This document shows, piece by piece, positions 1 to 8,844 of a stretch of DNA of 64,000 nt. The DNA comes from Geobacter argillaceus (GTDB lineage Bacteria > Desulfobacterota > Desulfuromonadia > Geobacterales > DSM-12255), in assembly GCF_007830735.1 (NCBI RefSeq), contig NZ_VLLN01000021.1, forward strand, positions 1 through 64,000, read 5' to 3'. The notes beneath the pieces are model-generated. The model was not told the DNA's origin, made no database searches, and saw only the letters and a list, made by a program, of their open reading frames with translations. The translations under genes and the position numbers were made by a program. Within the stretch, counting starts at the first letter, position 1. The number at the start of each line of letters is the position of its first letter.

Positions 1-662
1 GCCGTGAAGGCGGAGAACGGCGCGCACAGGACCCCGGCGATGGCCGCGATCATGCCGCTGATGACGAAGGAGAGGCTGGCCATTTTGCCCACCCGTATCC
101 CGGCCAGAAGCGATACTTCACGGTTGAAGCCGGTGGCCCGCAGCGCCAGACCCAGACGGGTCTTGTGCAGCAGATACCAGTAAACCGTGACGATGGCGAC
201 GGTGGTACCGATGATCAAAAGCCCCTGGGTGTCCATCGGGATGCCGCCCAGTTTCAGCGGCTCGTTGCCCAGGAAGTGCTCAATCGGCATCCAGTAGAAC
301 CCGGTGAAGATCCCGACCGCGCCCGCCGCGATCGTCCCGACCGACATGGTGCCGAGGATCGGGTAGAACGGATGCACATCCTTTTTCAACAGCGGGGTGA
401 CGATGGCTGCGTTGGTGATGAACCCCATGGCACCGCCGGCTACCACGGCCAGGGGAAACGCCACCCAGAGCGGCAGCCCCAGCTTGCTGATCAGTGCCCA
501 GCAGACCGCCACCCCTACCATGGCAAAGTCGCCCTGGCCGAAGTTCACCAGTTGCGTCGCGTTGATGATGACCGTGTAGGCCAGGCCTACCAGCCCAAAC
601 AGGCTCCCCAGGGAGAGGCCGACGATGATGATCGGTACCAGGTTTGAAAGAAAACTGTCCAT
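1..662 (-). CDS. livH: LivH-type ABC permease, partial at window start
   Basis: Inner-membrane permease of a branched-chain-amino-acid-type (HAAT) ABC importer. Reading the minus strand from the ATG at 660-662 gives MDSFLSNLVPIIIVGLSLGS, then further hydrophobic segments and the motif NATQLVNFGQGDFAMVG, typical of LivH at the first helices. The frame stays open to base 1, so the C-terminal part lies outside the window. It follows the solute-binding protein gene (757-1923) by 94 bases in the same direction, so the two form one transport operon. Substrate is unknown; in this aromatic-degradation setting an aromatic acid is as likely as an amino acid (inference). Confidence 0.85.
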   Translation of the reverse strand, partial: MDSFLSNLVPIIIVGLSLGSLFGLVGLAYTVIINATQLVNFGQGDFAMVGVAVCWALISKLGLPLWVAFPLAVVAGGAMGFITNAAIVTPLLKKDVHPFYPILGTMSVGTIAAGAVGIFTGFYWMPIEHFLGNEPLKLGGIPMDTQGLLIIGTTVAIVTVYWYLLHKTRLGLALRATGFNREVSLLAGIRVGKMASLSFVISGMIAAIAGVLCAPFSAFT

Positions 663-756
663 ATGACACCCGAGCCTTCTTGGTTGTTGGGAGTTTCCGT
701 CCCGAACAGATTCCATTCGGGACGGAAACCGACGACGTTTCGCGACGTTCTCAGCT

Positions 757-1923
757 CTATCTCACGGCTAGCATCTTCCCGGACTTGAGGGTATAGATAA
801 CTACTCCTTCGGCAGTGAGAAGATGGTTTCTGCCGACGGCAAAGCCGCCTTTGCCACCCTTCTGACCGAGCGCCCGCTCGTAGTTGTCCAGCTTGTAATA
901 CGCATCGCGGATGGCTGTTGCGTCGTTGGGATTTCCGCTCTTCTTCAGGGCCTCAACCAGCAGGCTGATGGCGTCGTAGGTACGAATCGCCTTCTCGTCG
1001 TGATCGATCTTCTTGCCGGTATACGCCTCGGCCTTAGACCAGACCTTCTGCACCAAGGGTTTTGCACTGTCGGCTATCGTTACCGTCTCCCACCCTTCGT
1101 ACATGTCCGCAGAACTGAGCGACATCGAGGCATTGAGGTTCGCGGCGCTCGTATGGATGATGAACGGCTTCCAGCCGATGGCCTTCAATGCCCGCGCAAA
1201 GACGACCGTCTCTGCTTCATAATCCGAGCAGATCAGTGCCTGGGCACCTGTTTCCTTAAGCTGCTTCGCCTGGATGCTCAGGTCCTTGGTCTTCGGCTCT
1301 GCCAGGGTCGAACCAACGACGGTGATTCCATATTCATGAGCCTTTTCCTTGATCGTTGCCAGGGTATCGGTGCCCCACGCCAGGGTGGTTCCCTCAAAGG
1401 CTACCTTGGTGTAGCCGAGTTTCTTCAGCCTCGCCAGTGAAGCCTCTACGAGCTGAGAGGCGGGAGACGCGCTGCGGAAGAACCAGGACTTACCCTTCTT
1501 GTCCCACAATTTGTCACTCTGGGGGTCAAAGGCAATGACGGAGACATGGTTCTTCTCCGCCCAAGCCTTGAGCGCTATGTTCACGGATGACGTGACCCCC
1601 GCAATGATCGCCTTGGCGTTGTATTTTTCCTTGAACATCTTCGCATTGCCGACCGCTTTGGCCGGGTCAGAGGCGTTGTCCTGCACAATGAGATTGATCG
1701 GTCTGCCGTTGATGCCGCCGGCAGCATTGACCTCCTTCACGACCATCTCCACCACCGGCGCTTCCACCATTGTCAGGGTGGCGGTAGGACCTGAAAAGTC
1801 GGTGGTAAAGCCGATGTTGATCGGCTCTGCGGCAAATGAAGGCATAAAGGAGGACAACAGAAGCGACATGAAAACAGTCAGCATCATTCCTACACGGCCC
1901 TTTGAATATCTACTCACTTTCAT
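757..1923 (-). CDS. ABC transporter periplasmic solute-binding protein (LivJ-like)
   Basis: Periplasmic ligand-binding protein of the HAAT family, 388 residues. An N-terminal signal peptide (basic MKVSRYSKGR, then a hydrophobic stretch ending near SFAAEP) precedes the type I periplasmic-binding fold, whose opening INIGFTTDFSGPTA is characteristic. I chose the ATG at 1921-1923 because GGAGGTGGGT sits directly before it; an ATG 12 bases upstream would place that ribosome site inside the coding region. It leads the livH gene (1-662). A sigma-70 promoter candidate lies at 2181-2208, leaving a leader of about 250 bases. Ligand cannot be read from the sequence; relatives bind branched-chain amino acids, amides or aromatic acids. 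Confidence 0.85.
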   Translation of the reverse strand: MKVSRYSKGRVGMMLTVFMSLLLSSFMPSFAAEPINIGFTTDFSGPTATLTMVEAPVVEMVVKEVNAAGGINGRPINLIVQDNASDPAKAVGNAKMFKEKYNAKAIIAGVTSSVNIALKAWAEKNHVSVIAFDPQSDKLWDKKGKSWFFRSASPASQLVEASLARLKKLGYTKVAFEGTTLAWGTDTLATIKEKAHEYGITVVGSTLAEPKTKDLSIQAKQLKETGAQALICSDYEAETVVFARALKAIGWKPFIIHTSAANLNASMSLSSADMYEGWETVTIADSAKPLVQKVWSKAEAYTGKKIDHDEKAIRTYDAISLLVEALKKSGNPNDATAIRDAYYKLDNYERALGQKGGKGGFAVGRNHLLTAEGVVIYTLKSGKMLAVR

Positions 1924-2180
1924 ACCCACCTCCATGATTGGTTGATACAGCCCCTAGTTAAACAACTCACCTCGCTCTTCGCCCTCGTGCCAAACCGCAA
2001 AACATCAATCTATCAACACAACGCCAGCTTAAAACACTCATCGCTCTCCCCCCCATCACACGCCAGCATCTTTCTACACGCTCAACACACCGTACCTACA
2101 AGACTTATCCTTGTTCACCAAACGAGTTTCCGGATAAAAAAGCCAAGCAGCACCCATCGCAATCAACCATTATTTAATTG

Positions 2181-2208
2181 TATATACAAGCATACCTATC
2201 CTTGTCAA
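2181..2208 (-). promoter_or_regulatory. Putative sigma-70 promoter of the binding-protein/livH operon
   Basis: On the minus strand TTGACA (2208-2203), a 16-base spacer and TATATA (2186-2181). The fit to consensus is good and it is the best promoter-like pair upstream of the gene starting at 1923. Confidence 0.5.
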
Positions 2209-2423
2209 TAAAAAGTAGTTATGCCAACAAATCTTGAGTCTTTCCCTGCAACCACACCCTGAACAGCCTATGCAACAGCCACCACTAAGACCAGGTGGGT
2301 AGGCACTGACCGCCCCCCTAACAATCTTCCCGGTAACCGGAAATTATTCGAGAGACACCTGGAACATGGTGACGATTCGCCGAGCAATCACGAAACAGCC
2401 GTTGCCCAGCGAGGCACAGCGCA

Positions 2424-2439
2424 TTGACTGACTGGTCAA
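2424..2439. promoter_or_regulatory. Putative operator, TTGACT palindrome copy 1
   Basis: TTGACTGACTGGTCAA, an inverted repeat with TTGAC/GTCAA arms. A second related site lies 237 bases away. Size and symmetry suit a dimeric repressor of the TetR or GntR type; which one is unknown. Confidence 0.4.
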
Positions 2440-2660
2440 CCATGTATACATTCACAAAGATGCCGTGCCTACCTTGGGACAAACACAGTACATTTCAAGT
2501 CAGTAAAACATTTATTTAGCCAATCACAATACCAGCACAACCAAGTCCACATTTTGGCATTGCCATCCTCTTCATACCTAACTATGGCGCACCGTAACTT
2601 TATCATGTTACTCATGCACCCATCACCTAACACCCTGTACGCCTGGGCTGGCCAAATTGA

Positions 2661-2676
2661 TTGACTAGCCAGTCAA
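2661..2676. promoter_or_regulatory. Putative operator, TTGACT palindrome copy 2
   Basis: TTGACTAGCCAGTCAA, symmetric TTGACT/AGTCAA arms with a four-base centre, matching the copy at 2424-2439 in both half-sites. The flanks ATTGA and TTGAAT extend the symmetry imperfectly. Confidence 0.45.
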
Positions 2677-2975
2677 TTGAATAATCAATAAATAACACCA
2701 TCACCCTCTCAAGTCAAACACTTTTTTATCAAATGACAACATGCACGAATACCGCAACATCTGGAGGTATCTCAGCGCCTCGCCCACAGAGCAACCCATG
2801 AAGAATAGCCGTCACCAAGAAGGCGGTCCGGTAAAACATTCATGGAGACATTGCTTCAGAGGCACTCTGTACAAAGGCCATAAAGCCATTTCACAAGACA
2901 ATCCACACGGCTAGACAACATCGCAAAACATTCGTTCAGCCGGACAAAACATTGCAGAATCAAACGGAATAACGC

Positions 2976-3004
2976 TTGACAACAATTTTCCATTTCACTA
3001 CTGT
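2976..3004 (+). promoter_or_regulatory. Putative sigma-70 promoter of leuA
   Basis: TTGACA at 2976-2981, 17-base spacer, TACTGT at 2999-3004. It places the transcript start near 3011, just in front of the T-box leader. Confidence 0.6.
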
Positions 3005-3011
3005 TCTCAGA

Positions 3012-3338
3012 AATCGAATAGAACAGAGGCTGTGAAAAGGAGTAGTAACCGGCTGGCCCCTTCCAGAGAGCTGATGGGTGGTGCGAATCAGCAGGCGGCA
3101 ACGGTGAACTCGCCTTGGAGCTTCCTTCCTGAACCATGAACATGTTTTTCTGTTCGTGCAGTAGGGAGGGACGTCAAACCCACGTGACGGGTATAATGAG
3201 GCCCGGATTTGATTCCGTGCAGATTGGCTTGACGAAGTGTACGTCGGCAGCCAGCAGCATGGCAATTCCGGGTGAAAAGGGTGGTATCGCGAAGGCAAAG
3301 CCTTTGCCCCTTGTCGGGGCGGGGGCTTTTTTATTTTT
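3012..3338 (+). promoter_or_regulatory. Leucine T-box leader (tRNA-sensing riboswitch) of leuA
   Basis: The leader has the parts of a T-box in order. The Stem I region runs through AGAGAGCTGATGG (from 3066) to the specifier context GAACTCGCC, in which CTC (3109-3111) is a leucine codon. The conserved T-box AGGGTGGTATCGCG is at 3278-3291 (family consensus AGGGTGGNACCGCG). A terminator with AAAGCC and GGCTTT outer arms and GCCCC/GGGGC inner arms (about 3298-3329) ends in a run of T. In this family uncharged tRNA pairs with the specifier and T-box and favours the antiterminator, so leuA should be made when leucine is short. Leader boundaries at the 5' end are approximate. Confidence 0.85.
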
Positions 3339-3427
3339 CCGGCATGGTATGCTGTACAGCACCACTCCGGGACAACCACGGACAGATCGTGCCGAGCGAC
3401 ATTCAACAACAGGAGGTAACCCGCGCA

Positions 3428-4981
3428 ATGGCCAAGAAAAAGGATGAACAGACAAGCATCAGGATTTTCGACACGACCCTCAGGGATGGCGAGCAGTCCC
3501 CCGGCGCCAGCATGAACATCGAGGAGAAACTCAGAGTCGCAAAGCAGCTGCAGAAGCTGAATGTGGACGTGATCGAAGCCGGCTTTCCCATAGCTTCCAT
3601 CGGGGACTTCGAGGCCGTAAAAAAGATCGCCCAGACCATTAAGGGACCGGAGATCGCCGGTCTGTGCCGGGCGGAATTGAAGGACATCGACCGTGCATGG
3701 GAGGCGTTGAAGTACGCCGGGGAAAAGGGGCGGATACATACCTTCATTGCCACCTCGGACATCCATATGAAGTACAAGCTGAAGATGGAGCCCAAAAAGG
3801 TATTAGCTGCCGCGGTCACCGCCGTGAAAAGGGCCAAGTCCTACACCAGCAACGTGGAATTCTCCTGCGAAGACGCGACCCGGACCGAGCGCACCTTCCT
3901 GGCCGAGATGGTGGCAGCGGTCATCGATGCCGGCGCGACCACAGTGAACATTCCCGACACGGTCGGCTACACCATACCGACGGAATATTTCGACATCATT
4001 TCCTACCTGAAGCAGAATGTCGCCAATATCGACCAGGCAATCATCTCCGTCCACTGCCACAACGACCTGGGGCTCTCCGTCGCCAACTCCCTGGCCGCCA
4101 TCCAGGCCGGGGCCCGGCAGGTGGAGTGCACGATCAACGGTATCGGCGAGCGGGCCGGCAACTGCTCCCTGGAAGAGTTCGTCATGACGCTCAGGACCCG
4201 TCGCGACATCCTGCCTTACGTGTGCAACGTGGCCACCGAGCAGTTGACCCCTGCCAGCCGGCTGGTCACCACCGTCACCGGGATCGTGGTGCAGCCCAAC
4301 AAGGCCATTGTCGGCGCCAACGCTTTTGCCCACGAGGCCGGGATTCATCAGCACGGGGTGCTGATGAACAAGACCACCTACGAAATCATGACCCCCGAAT
4401 CGGTCGGGTTGAAAACGAACGCCCTGGTCCTGGGAAAACACTCCGGTCGCCACGCATTCAAGAAGCGGCTGGAAGACCTGGGGTACGAGTTCGATGATGA
4501 GCAGCTGAACAAGGCGTTTGTCCGCTTCAAGGCCTTGGCCGACCTGAAGAAGGAACTGTTCGACGAGGACCTGGACGCCATCATGGCCGACGAGGTGAAT
4601 ACCCAGGCTGACGAGAAATTCAAGCTCAGCCATGTCACCGTCACCTGCGGCTCGTTTGCCGTAGCAACGGCTACCGTGCAGATGGACATCGAAGGGAATC
4701 AGTGCCGTACCGCCGAACTGGGCGACGGCCCGGTCGATGCCGTCCTGAAGGCGATCAAGAAGCTGACCAAGACCAAGGCAAAGCTCCTGCAGTACAACGT
4801 CGGCTCCATTACCGGCGGCACCGATGCCCTGGGCGAGGTCACCGTACGGCTTGAAGAGGGAGACCGGACCGTGCTCGCCCGCGGTTCATCCACGGACATC
4901 ATCGAGGCGTCGGCAAAGGCGTACATCAACGCCCTGAACCGGCTGCAGTCGAAAAAGGAAAGGATCGTAGAGCATCTCTGA
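3428..4981 (+). CDS. leuA: 2-isopropylmalate synthase
   Basis: Condenses acetyl-CoA with 3-methyl-2-oxobutanoate, the first committed step of leucine synthesis, in the cytoplasm. The 517-residue product has the HMGL-like TIM barrel with [13 protein letters not shown] near residue 15, the metal-binding HCHNDLG motif, [14 protein letters not shown], and a C-terminal LeuA allosteric domain. The start is the ATG at 3428, preceded by AGGAGGTAA; an in-frame ATG at 3272 lies inside the T-box and is not a real start. Citramalate synthase is the main alternative, since Geobacter species also use that route, but the leucine specifier in the leader argues for LeuA. A terminator follows at 5001. Confidence 0.92.
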   Translation: MAKKKDEQTSIRIFDTTLRDGEQSPGASMNIEEKLRVAKQLQKLNVDVIEAGFPIASIGDFEAVKKIAQTIKGPEIAGLCRAELKDIDRAWEALKYAGEKGRIHTFIATSDIHMKYKLKMEPKKVLAAAVTAVKRAKSYTSNVEFSCEDATRTERTFLAEMVAAVIDAGATTVNIPDTVGYTIPTEYFDIISYLKQNVANIDQAIISVHCHNDLGLSVANSLAAIQAGARQVECTINGIGERAGNCSLEEFVMTLRTRRDILPYVCNVATEQLTPASRLVTTVTGIVVQPNKAIVGANAFAHEAGIHQHGVLMNKTTYEIMTPESVGLKTNALVLGKHSGRHAFKKRLEDLGYEFDDEQLNKAFVRFKALADLKKELFDEDLDAIMADEVNTQADEKFKLSHVTVTCGSFAVATATVQMDIEGNQCRTAELGDGPVDAVLKAIKKLTKTKAKLLQYNVGSITGGTDALGEVTVRLEEGDRTVLARGSSTDIIEASAKAYINALNRLQSKKERIVEHL

Positions 4982-5000
4982 TCCTGTCCGGTTATCATCG

Positions 5001-5038
5001 GGGGGCTTCGGAACCATGCCGGAGTCCCCCTCTGTTTA
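5001..5038 (+). terminator. Rho-independent terminator of leuA
   Basis: GC-rich hairpin with arms 5001-5011 and 5019-5030 followed by TCTGTTTA, 20 bases after the leuA stop codon. Confidence 0.7.
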
Positions 5039-5145
5039 TATCCACGCGATGCACCCGTTACACAACGGAGCTGAGCTTGCTAAAATACTGGCAGTGGCGC
5101 AAAACAGTGCCGCTACCGGAAAAAACAGTACGAACAGGAACCGTC

Positions 5146-6012
5146 ATGATGCATTCCAGTGTAGAGGACATGTTGAAGCTGCTGGATCTGGAGCAGATCG
5201 AGGAGAACATCTTCCGGGGAGAAAGCAGGGACATCGGAGGGAAAAGCGTCTTTGGCGGCCAGGTGTTGGGCCAGGCACTGGCTGCGGCCTGCCGGACCGT
5301 GAAGGGCAGCAGCGCCCACTCCCTGCACGCCTATTTTCTCCGCCCCGGGGACATGACCGCCCCGATCGTGTACAGCGTCGACCGTATCCGCGACGGGCAC
5401 AGTTTCGCCACCCGCCGGATCGTGGCGATCCAGCACGGGCGCCCCATCTTCAACATGGCCGCGTCGTTCCAGAAGGAGGAGAGCGGTTTCGAGCACCAGA
5501 ACGGGATGCCCGACGTTCCCGGTCCCGACGATCTGCCGTCGCTCGCGGAACTGCGCCGGCAGGCGGTCGAGCTTGACCCGGACCGGTTCAAGGACCGGTC
5601 GGCCTGGCAGGTACCGCTGGACATCCGTCCCGTTCTACCGGCCAATCCCTACCTGGCCGATACCAGCCCCCCGTTACAGACCCTCTGGATGCGCACCCTG
5701 GAAGCGGTTCCCCCTGCCCCTGACCTGCACCAGGCCATCCTGGCCTACGCCTCGGACTTCGCCCTGTTTCGCACCGCCGTCCTCCCCTACAAAAAAGCGT
5801 TGCGGGAGATGAACGCCCAGATGGCCAGCCTCGACCACTCCATGTGGTTCCACCGCCCGTGCCGGGTCGACCAGTGGCTGCTCTTAGTCATGGAGAGCCC
5901 AAGCGCCTCCGGTGCGCGCGGGTTTGCAACGGGCAGCATCTTCACCCGGGACGGGGCACTCGTGGCGACCATCTGCCAGGAAGGGTTGATGCGGATCAAT
6001 CCGGTGTCGTAA
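5146..6012 (+). CDS. tesB: Acyl-CoA thioesterase II
   Basis: Hydrolyses acyl-CoA thioesters to free acid and CoA. The product of 288 residues has the TesB double hot-dog organisation: an N-terminal half with GGKSVFGGQVLGQALAAA and HSLHAYFLRPGD, and a C-terminal half with LDHSMWFHRP, DQWLL and an ARGFATGSIFTRDGALVATICQEG ending typical of the family. The start is ATG at 5146 (or the adjacent ATG at 5149), with AGGAA upstream; the upstream in-frame ATG at 5077 lacks a ribosome site. It may relieve CoA sequestration when acyl- or aroyl-CoA esters pile up (inference). It has no obvious operon partner. Confidence 0.88.
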   Translation: MMHSSVEDMLKLLDLEQIEENIFRGESRDIGGKSVFGGQVLGQALAAACRTVKGSSAHSLHAYFLRPGDMTAPIVYSVDRIRDGHSFATRRIVAIQHGRPIFNMAASFQKEESGFEHQNGMPDVPGPDDLPSLAELRRQAVELDPDRFKDRSAWQVPLDIRPVLPANPYLADTSPPLQTLWMRTLEAVPPAPDLHQAILAYASDFALFRTAVLPYKKALREMNAQMASLDHSMWFHRPCRVDQWLLLVMESPSASGARGFATGSIFTRDGALVATICQEGLMRINPVS

Positions 6013-6487
6013 AAAAGGCCGATGACCGGCCACGGCACCCTTGGCCGCCATCTGCAGGTTTAACAGCTTTCCACCCCCTGGCCCTTCTCTACTTAATCGC
6101 CAATACCTCGATACGCGGTCCAATCGCCCATCTTTCCACCTGCTTCTCGTCGCTCCAAGGCCCTTCCTGGCACCATCAATTTTTTACACGACGAATCAGA
6201 ATATTACATATCAAGCCGACCACACGCCATTATATATAAAACAATGTAACCAATATACTAACATTATAGCAACGCAAAAACGGTAAGTTATGTATCCACA
6301 AACCTTTATTTCCATCTAATTAATTACTTGGAAACATAATTGCAAAACATTATTCTATATTTTCCAACTAACAGGCCCGTACCGTTAACGAGAGGTACCG
6401 GACATGAAGCCTCGGTTCACTCTCAACAGCACGCTGTGAATTCACTAAACAGCCTTTCATCCCTGAAAGGCACTCTCGAAGGAGGTA
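6013..6487. other. AT-rich intergenic region with MFS promoter
   Basis: About 475 bases with no supported gene. It holds the promoter candidate at 6328-6356 and, at 6376-6401, an imperfect inverted repeat containing GTACC and GGTAC half-sites downstream of the expected transcript start, which could be an operator for the symporter gene. Confidence 0.5.
6328..6356 (+). promoter_or_regulatory. Putative sigma-70 promoter of the aromatic acid symporter gene
   Basis: TTGGAA at 6328-6333, 17-base spacer, TATTCT at 6351-6356. Confidence 0.45.
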
Positions 6488-6491
6488 ATGC

Positions 6492-7838
6492 ATGAGAAAG
6501 ATCGATGTACACAAGTTGATCGACGAGGCACGATTCAACCGGTTTCACCTGATGGTGCTGTTCTGGTGTGCGCTGGTCATCATCTTCGACGGCTACGACC
6601 TGGTGATCTACGGCGCAGTGCTACCGGTGCTGATGAAGGAGTGGAGTCTGACTCCGCTGCAGGCAGGCTCGCTCGGCAGTTATGCCCTGTTCGGCATGAT
6701 GCTGGGGGCCATGATCTTCGGCCCGGCGGCCGACCGCTACGGGCGCAAATGGATGGTCGCCATCTGCGTGGTGCTGTTCAGTTCCTTCACCTTCCTCAAT
6801 GGCTTTGCCCGCGACCCGCTCGAATTTGGTATCTGCCGCTTCCTTGCCGGTCTGGGCATTGGCGGGGTAATGCCGAACGTGGTGGCGCTCATGACCGAGT
6901 ATTCCCCGAAAAAGATGCGCAGCACCCTGGTCGGCATCATGTTCAGCGGTTATTCGGTTGGTGGCATGTTGTCGGCCGGCCTGGGCATGTACCTGATACC
7001 GAAATTCGGCTGGTCGGCGGTGTTCTTCGTCGGCGCGATCCCGCTGCTGCTATTGCCGCTGATTCTCTACTTTCTGCCCGAATCCGTCGGCTTCCTGGTG
7101 CGCGCCAAGCGCGACGACCAGGCCGCTACCATGCTCTCCCGGGTGGAACCGGGCTTCAGGCCGCAGGCTGGGGATGAGTACAATATGCCCACCGGCCAGA
7201 CCAAGCACGTCCCTCTGGTGGCGCTGTTCACCGAACGCCGGGCGCTGAGCACGGTGACGTTCTGGGTCAGTTTCTTCATGTGCCTGCTGATGGTCTATGC
7301 CCTGGGTTCCTGGCTGCCCAAGCTGATGATCAAAGCCGGCTACGGACTCGGTTCCAGCCTGAGCTTCCTGCTGGTGCTGAACTTCGGCGCTATTTTCGGC
7401 GCAGTCGGCGGCGCAATGATCGGCGACCGCCTGCATCTGAAGCGCGTGGTGATCGTGTTCTTTATCATCGCCGCGGCATCGATCAGCCTGCTCGGCTTCA
7501 AGAACTCTACGGCCGTGCTCTATCTGCTGGTGGCACTGGCGGGCGCCACCACCATCGGAACGCAGATTCTGCTCTACGCCTATGTCGCCCAGTTCTATCC
7601 GCTGGCGATTCGCTCGACCGGCATCGGCTGGGCATCGGGAGTCGGCCGCAGCGGGGCGATTGCCGGGCCGATCCTGGGCGGCGCCCTGCAGGCCATCAAC
7701 CTGCCGCTGACCTACAACTTCCTCGCCTTCGCGATCCCCGGCGCCATTGCCGCGGTGGCCATGACCCTGGTTGCACGCAGCGCGGAGCATGCGGCCAAGG
7801 AGGAAAAGGATCTGGCCTTCGCCCCCGAGATGGGCTGA
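6492..7838 (+). CDS. MFS aromatic acid:H+ symporter (AAHS family, BenK/PcaK-like)
   Basis: Twelve-helix inner-membrane importer driven by proton symport. The 448-residue protein has the AAHS signature DGYDLVIYGAVLP in the first helix, the MFS loop motif GPAADRYGRKW between helices 2 and 3, and CRFLAGLGIGGVMPN in helix 4. Family members carry benzoate, 4-hydroxybenzoate, protocatechuate or vanillate. A strong ribosome site, AAGGAGGTAATGC, precedes the ATG. It is monocistronic: own promoter upstream and a strong terminator at 7869. In this locus benzoate or 4-hydroxybenzoate are the likely substrates (inference from neighbours). Confidence 0.88.
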   Translation: MRKIDVHKLIDEARFNRFHLMVLFWCALVIIFDGYDLVIYGAVLPVLMKEWSLTPLQAGSLGSYALFGMMLGAMIFGPAADRYGRKWMVAICVVLFSSFTFLNGFARDPLEFGICRFLAGLGIGGVMPNVVALMTEYSPKKMRSTLVGIMFSGYSVGGMLSAGLGMYLIPKFGWSAVFFVGAIPLLLLPLILYFLPESVGFLVRAKRDDQAATMLSRVEPGFRPQAGDEYNMPTGQTKHVPLVALFTERRALSTVTFWVSFFMCLLMVYALGSWLPKLMIKAGYGLGSSLSFLLVLNFGAIFGAVGGAMIGDRLHLKRVVIVFFIIAAASISLLGFKNSTAVLYLLVALAGATTIGTQILLYAYVAQFYPLAIRSTGIGWASGVGRSGAIAGPILGGALQAINLPLTYNFLAFAIPGAIAAVAMTLVARSAEHAAKEEKDLAFAPEMG

Positions 7839-7868
7839 TGGAAACCGACTGACCGTAATGAGAGGATA

Positions 7869-7918
7869 GAGAGCAGCGAGGTCTCCCGGTTAACTCTCCG
7901 GGAGGCCTCGCTGCTCTC
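7869..7918 (+). terminator. Strong terminator after the symporter gene
   Basis: Near-perfect hairpin: GAGAGCAGCGAGG and CTCCCGG on the left pair with CCGGGAG and CCTCGCTGCTCTC on the right, followed by T-rich sequence. It is symmetrical enough to work from both strands. Confidence 0.8.
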
Positions 7919-8025
7919 AGTTCATTTCTTATTCGGCAAGTGAAGGAGTTCTCGTTCCCTCCCCTCACAGGGATTGACGGCCGAGCTGTCAGGTGCTAGC
8001 ATTTGCAAGCATGAGGAGGTATGTC

Positions 8026-8292
8026 ATGAGCAGACAGTTGAATTTGAGGGTCAGCGACCAGTTTGCCGAGCGCCTCGACCGGGTGGCACGCAGGCTGGGG
8101 AAGCCGATGGCATCGGTACTCGAAGCCATCGGCACGCCTGCCCTGGAGTCAGCAGAGGAGGACGTGATCTTCGAGAGCGAAGCGCTTGAAGCGTGGGAAG
8201 AATATCAACTGACCGGCATTCACCTGGAAGCCCCTGCCGTGGAAGAGATGTTTGCCGGCGCCTTGAAACGTGCCCGGTCAGTCATCGAGTAA
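8026..8292 (+). CDS. Antitoxin-like small protein
   Basis: An 88-residue protein with an N-terminal ribbon-helix-helix-like start (SRQLNLRVSDQFAERLDRVARRLGK) and an acidic C-terminal half, the usual build of an antitoxin with a DNA-binding head and a toxin-wrapping tail. The ATG at 8026 is preceded by GAGGAGG. The next gene begins at or just before its stop codon, which supports a coupled toxin-antitoxin pair. Family assignment is by pattern only. Confidence 0.7.
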   Translation: MSRQLNLRVSDQFAERLDRVARRLGKPMASVLEAIGTPALESAEEDVIFESEALEAWEEYQLTGIHLEAPAVEEMFAGALKRARSVIE

Positions 8293-8299
8293 TCCCGAC

Positions 8300-8626
8300 G
8301 TGAGCCGTGAGATCGTTGCAACGCCGCTGTTCGTGCGGCGCCTACAGTCGTTTCTCGATGAATATGCGGATAAGGGCGCCGTCCGCTTCATTGAGCGGTT
8401 GCACGCCAGCTACCTCGTCATGCTGGAAAACATTGCACGGTTCGAGGAGGTGGCACCGGTTCGGAGACGCACGGTCGGCGGCAAGTCCGTCACGGTCAGA
8501 GAGTACGTTTTGGATGCGGGCGCCCGAGATTTTCTGGTGCTCTACTGGGTGCCGACCGAATCATCCGAAGCGATCCTGTTGCTCAACATCCGCATCGGGG
8601 GACAAAATCGGTTCAGGTGGAAGTAA
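8300..8626 (+). CDS. ParE/RelE-superfamily toxin-like protein
   Basis: A 108-residue protein with the compact alpha-beta profile of the ParE/RelE fold: two N-terminal helices (ATPLFVRRLQSFLDEY), then strands VREYVLDAGARDFLVLYWV and EAILLLNIRIGGQ. I chose the GTG at 8300; another in-frame GTG at 8270 would overlap the antitoxin gene by 23 bases, and neither has a clear ribosome site. Relatives inhibit DNA gyrase or cleave mRNA; I cannot say which applies. Confidence 0.65.
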   Translation: MSREIVATPLFVRRLQSFLDEYADKGAVRFIERLHASYLVMLENIARFEEVAPVRRRTVGGKSVTVREYVLDAGARDFLVLYWVPTESSEAILLLNIRIGGQNRFRWK

Positions 8627-8709
8627 GGCAACTTCCTTTTTCGGCCGCAGGCATTGGCTCATCCAACTCTTCACCGCTCCTTGAGACAGTCTGGCAAAGG
8701 CCATCCGGC

Positions 8710-8763
8710 CGACTATTTCCCCGTCCTATGGCCACAGGAGCAGGAACCCGCCGAAGCGGCCGG
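8710..8763 (-). pseudogene. Relic of a bamI 3' end
   Basis: These 54 bases match 24671-24724, the 3' end of bamI1, at about 50 of 54 positions, including the stop codon. Read on the minus strand they give AASAGSCSCGHRTGK and a stop, against AASAGTCSCGHGTGK in the intact gene. Nothing of the upstream bamI sequence remains. It is a duplicated scrap left by recombination between the toxin-antitoxin pair and the TetR gene. Confidence 0.8.
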
Positions 8764-8844
8764 GGTCGTTGCTGCATTGGACATGGCGTTCCCACCTGTC
8801 TGTAACCCAAAGGTCGAGTAACCGCTGTCAGGCGGCGCCAGGAA

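Larger units (their letters stand above)
2209..2975. other. Long AT-rich non-coding region with two TTGACT palindromes
   Basis: About 770 bases between the divergent ABC-importer and leuA transcription units. No open frame here has a ribosome site or codon use like the neighbours. The only structure I see is a pair of related 16-base palindromes at 2424-2439 and 2661-2676, annotated separately. Confidence 0.6.

Noticed and set aside
1942-2211. An 89-codon open frame on the plus strand
   Set aside because: No ribosome site, unusual composition rich in His/Ser/Thr, and it covers the minus-strand promoter of the binding-protein gene.
3272-3427. N-terminal extension of LeuA from an upstream ATG
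   Set aside because: This stretch is the T-box antiterminator and terminator; the ATG at 3428 has the ribosome site and fits the family start.
6376-6401. Inverted GTACC/GGTAC repeat as a fifth bam operator
   Set aside because: Half-site spacing differs and it does not overlap a -10 element, unlike the four bam sites.
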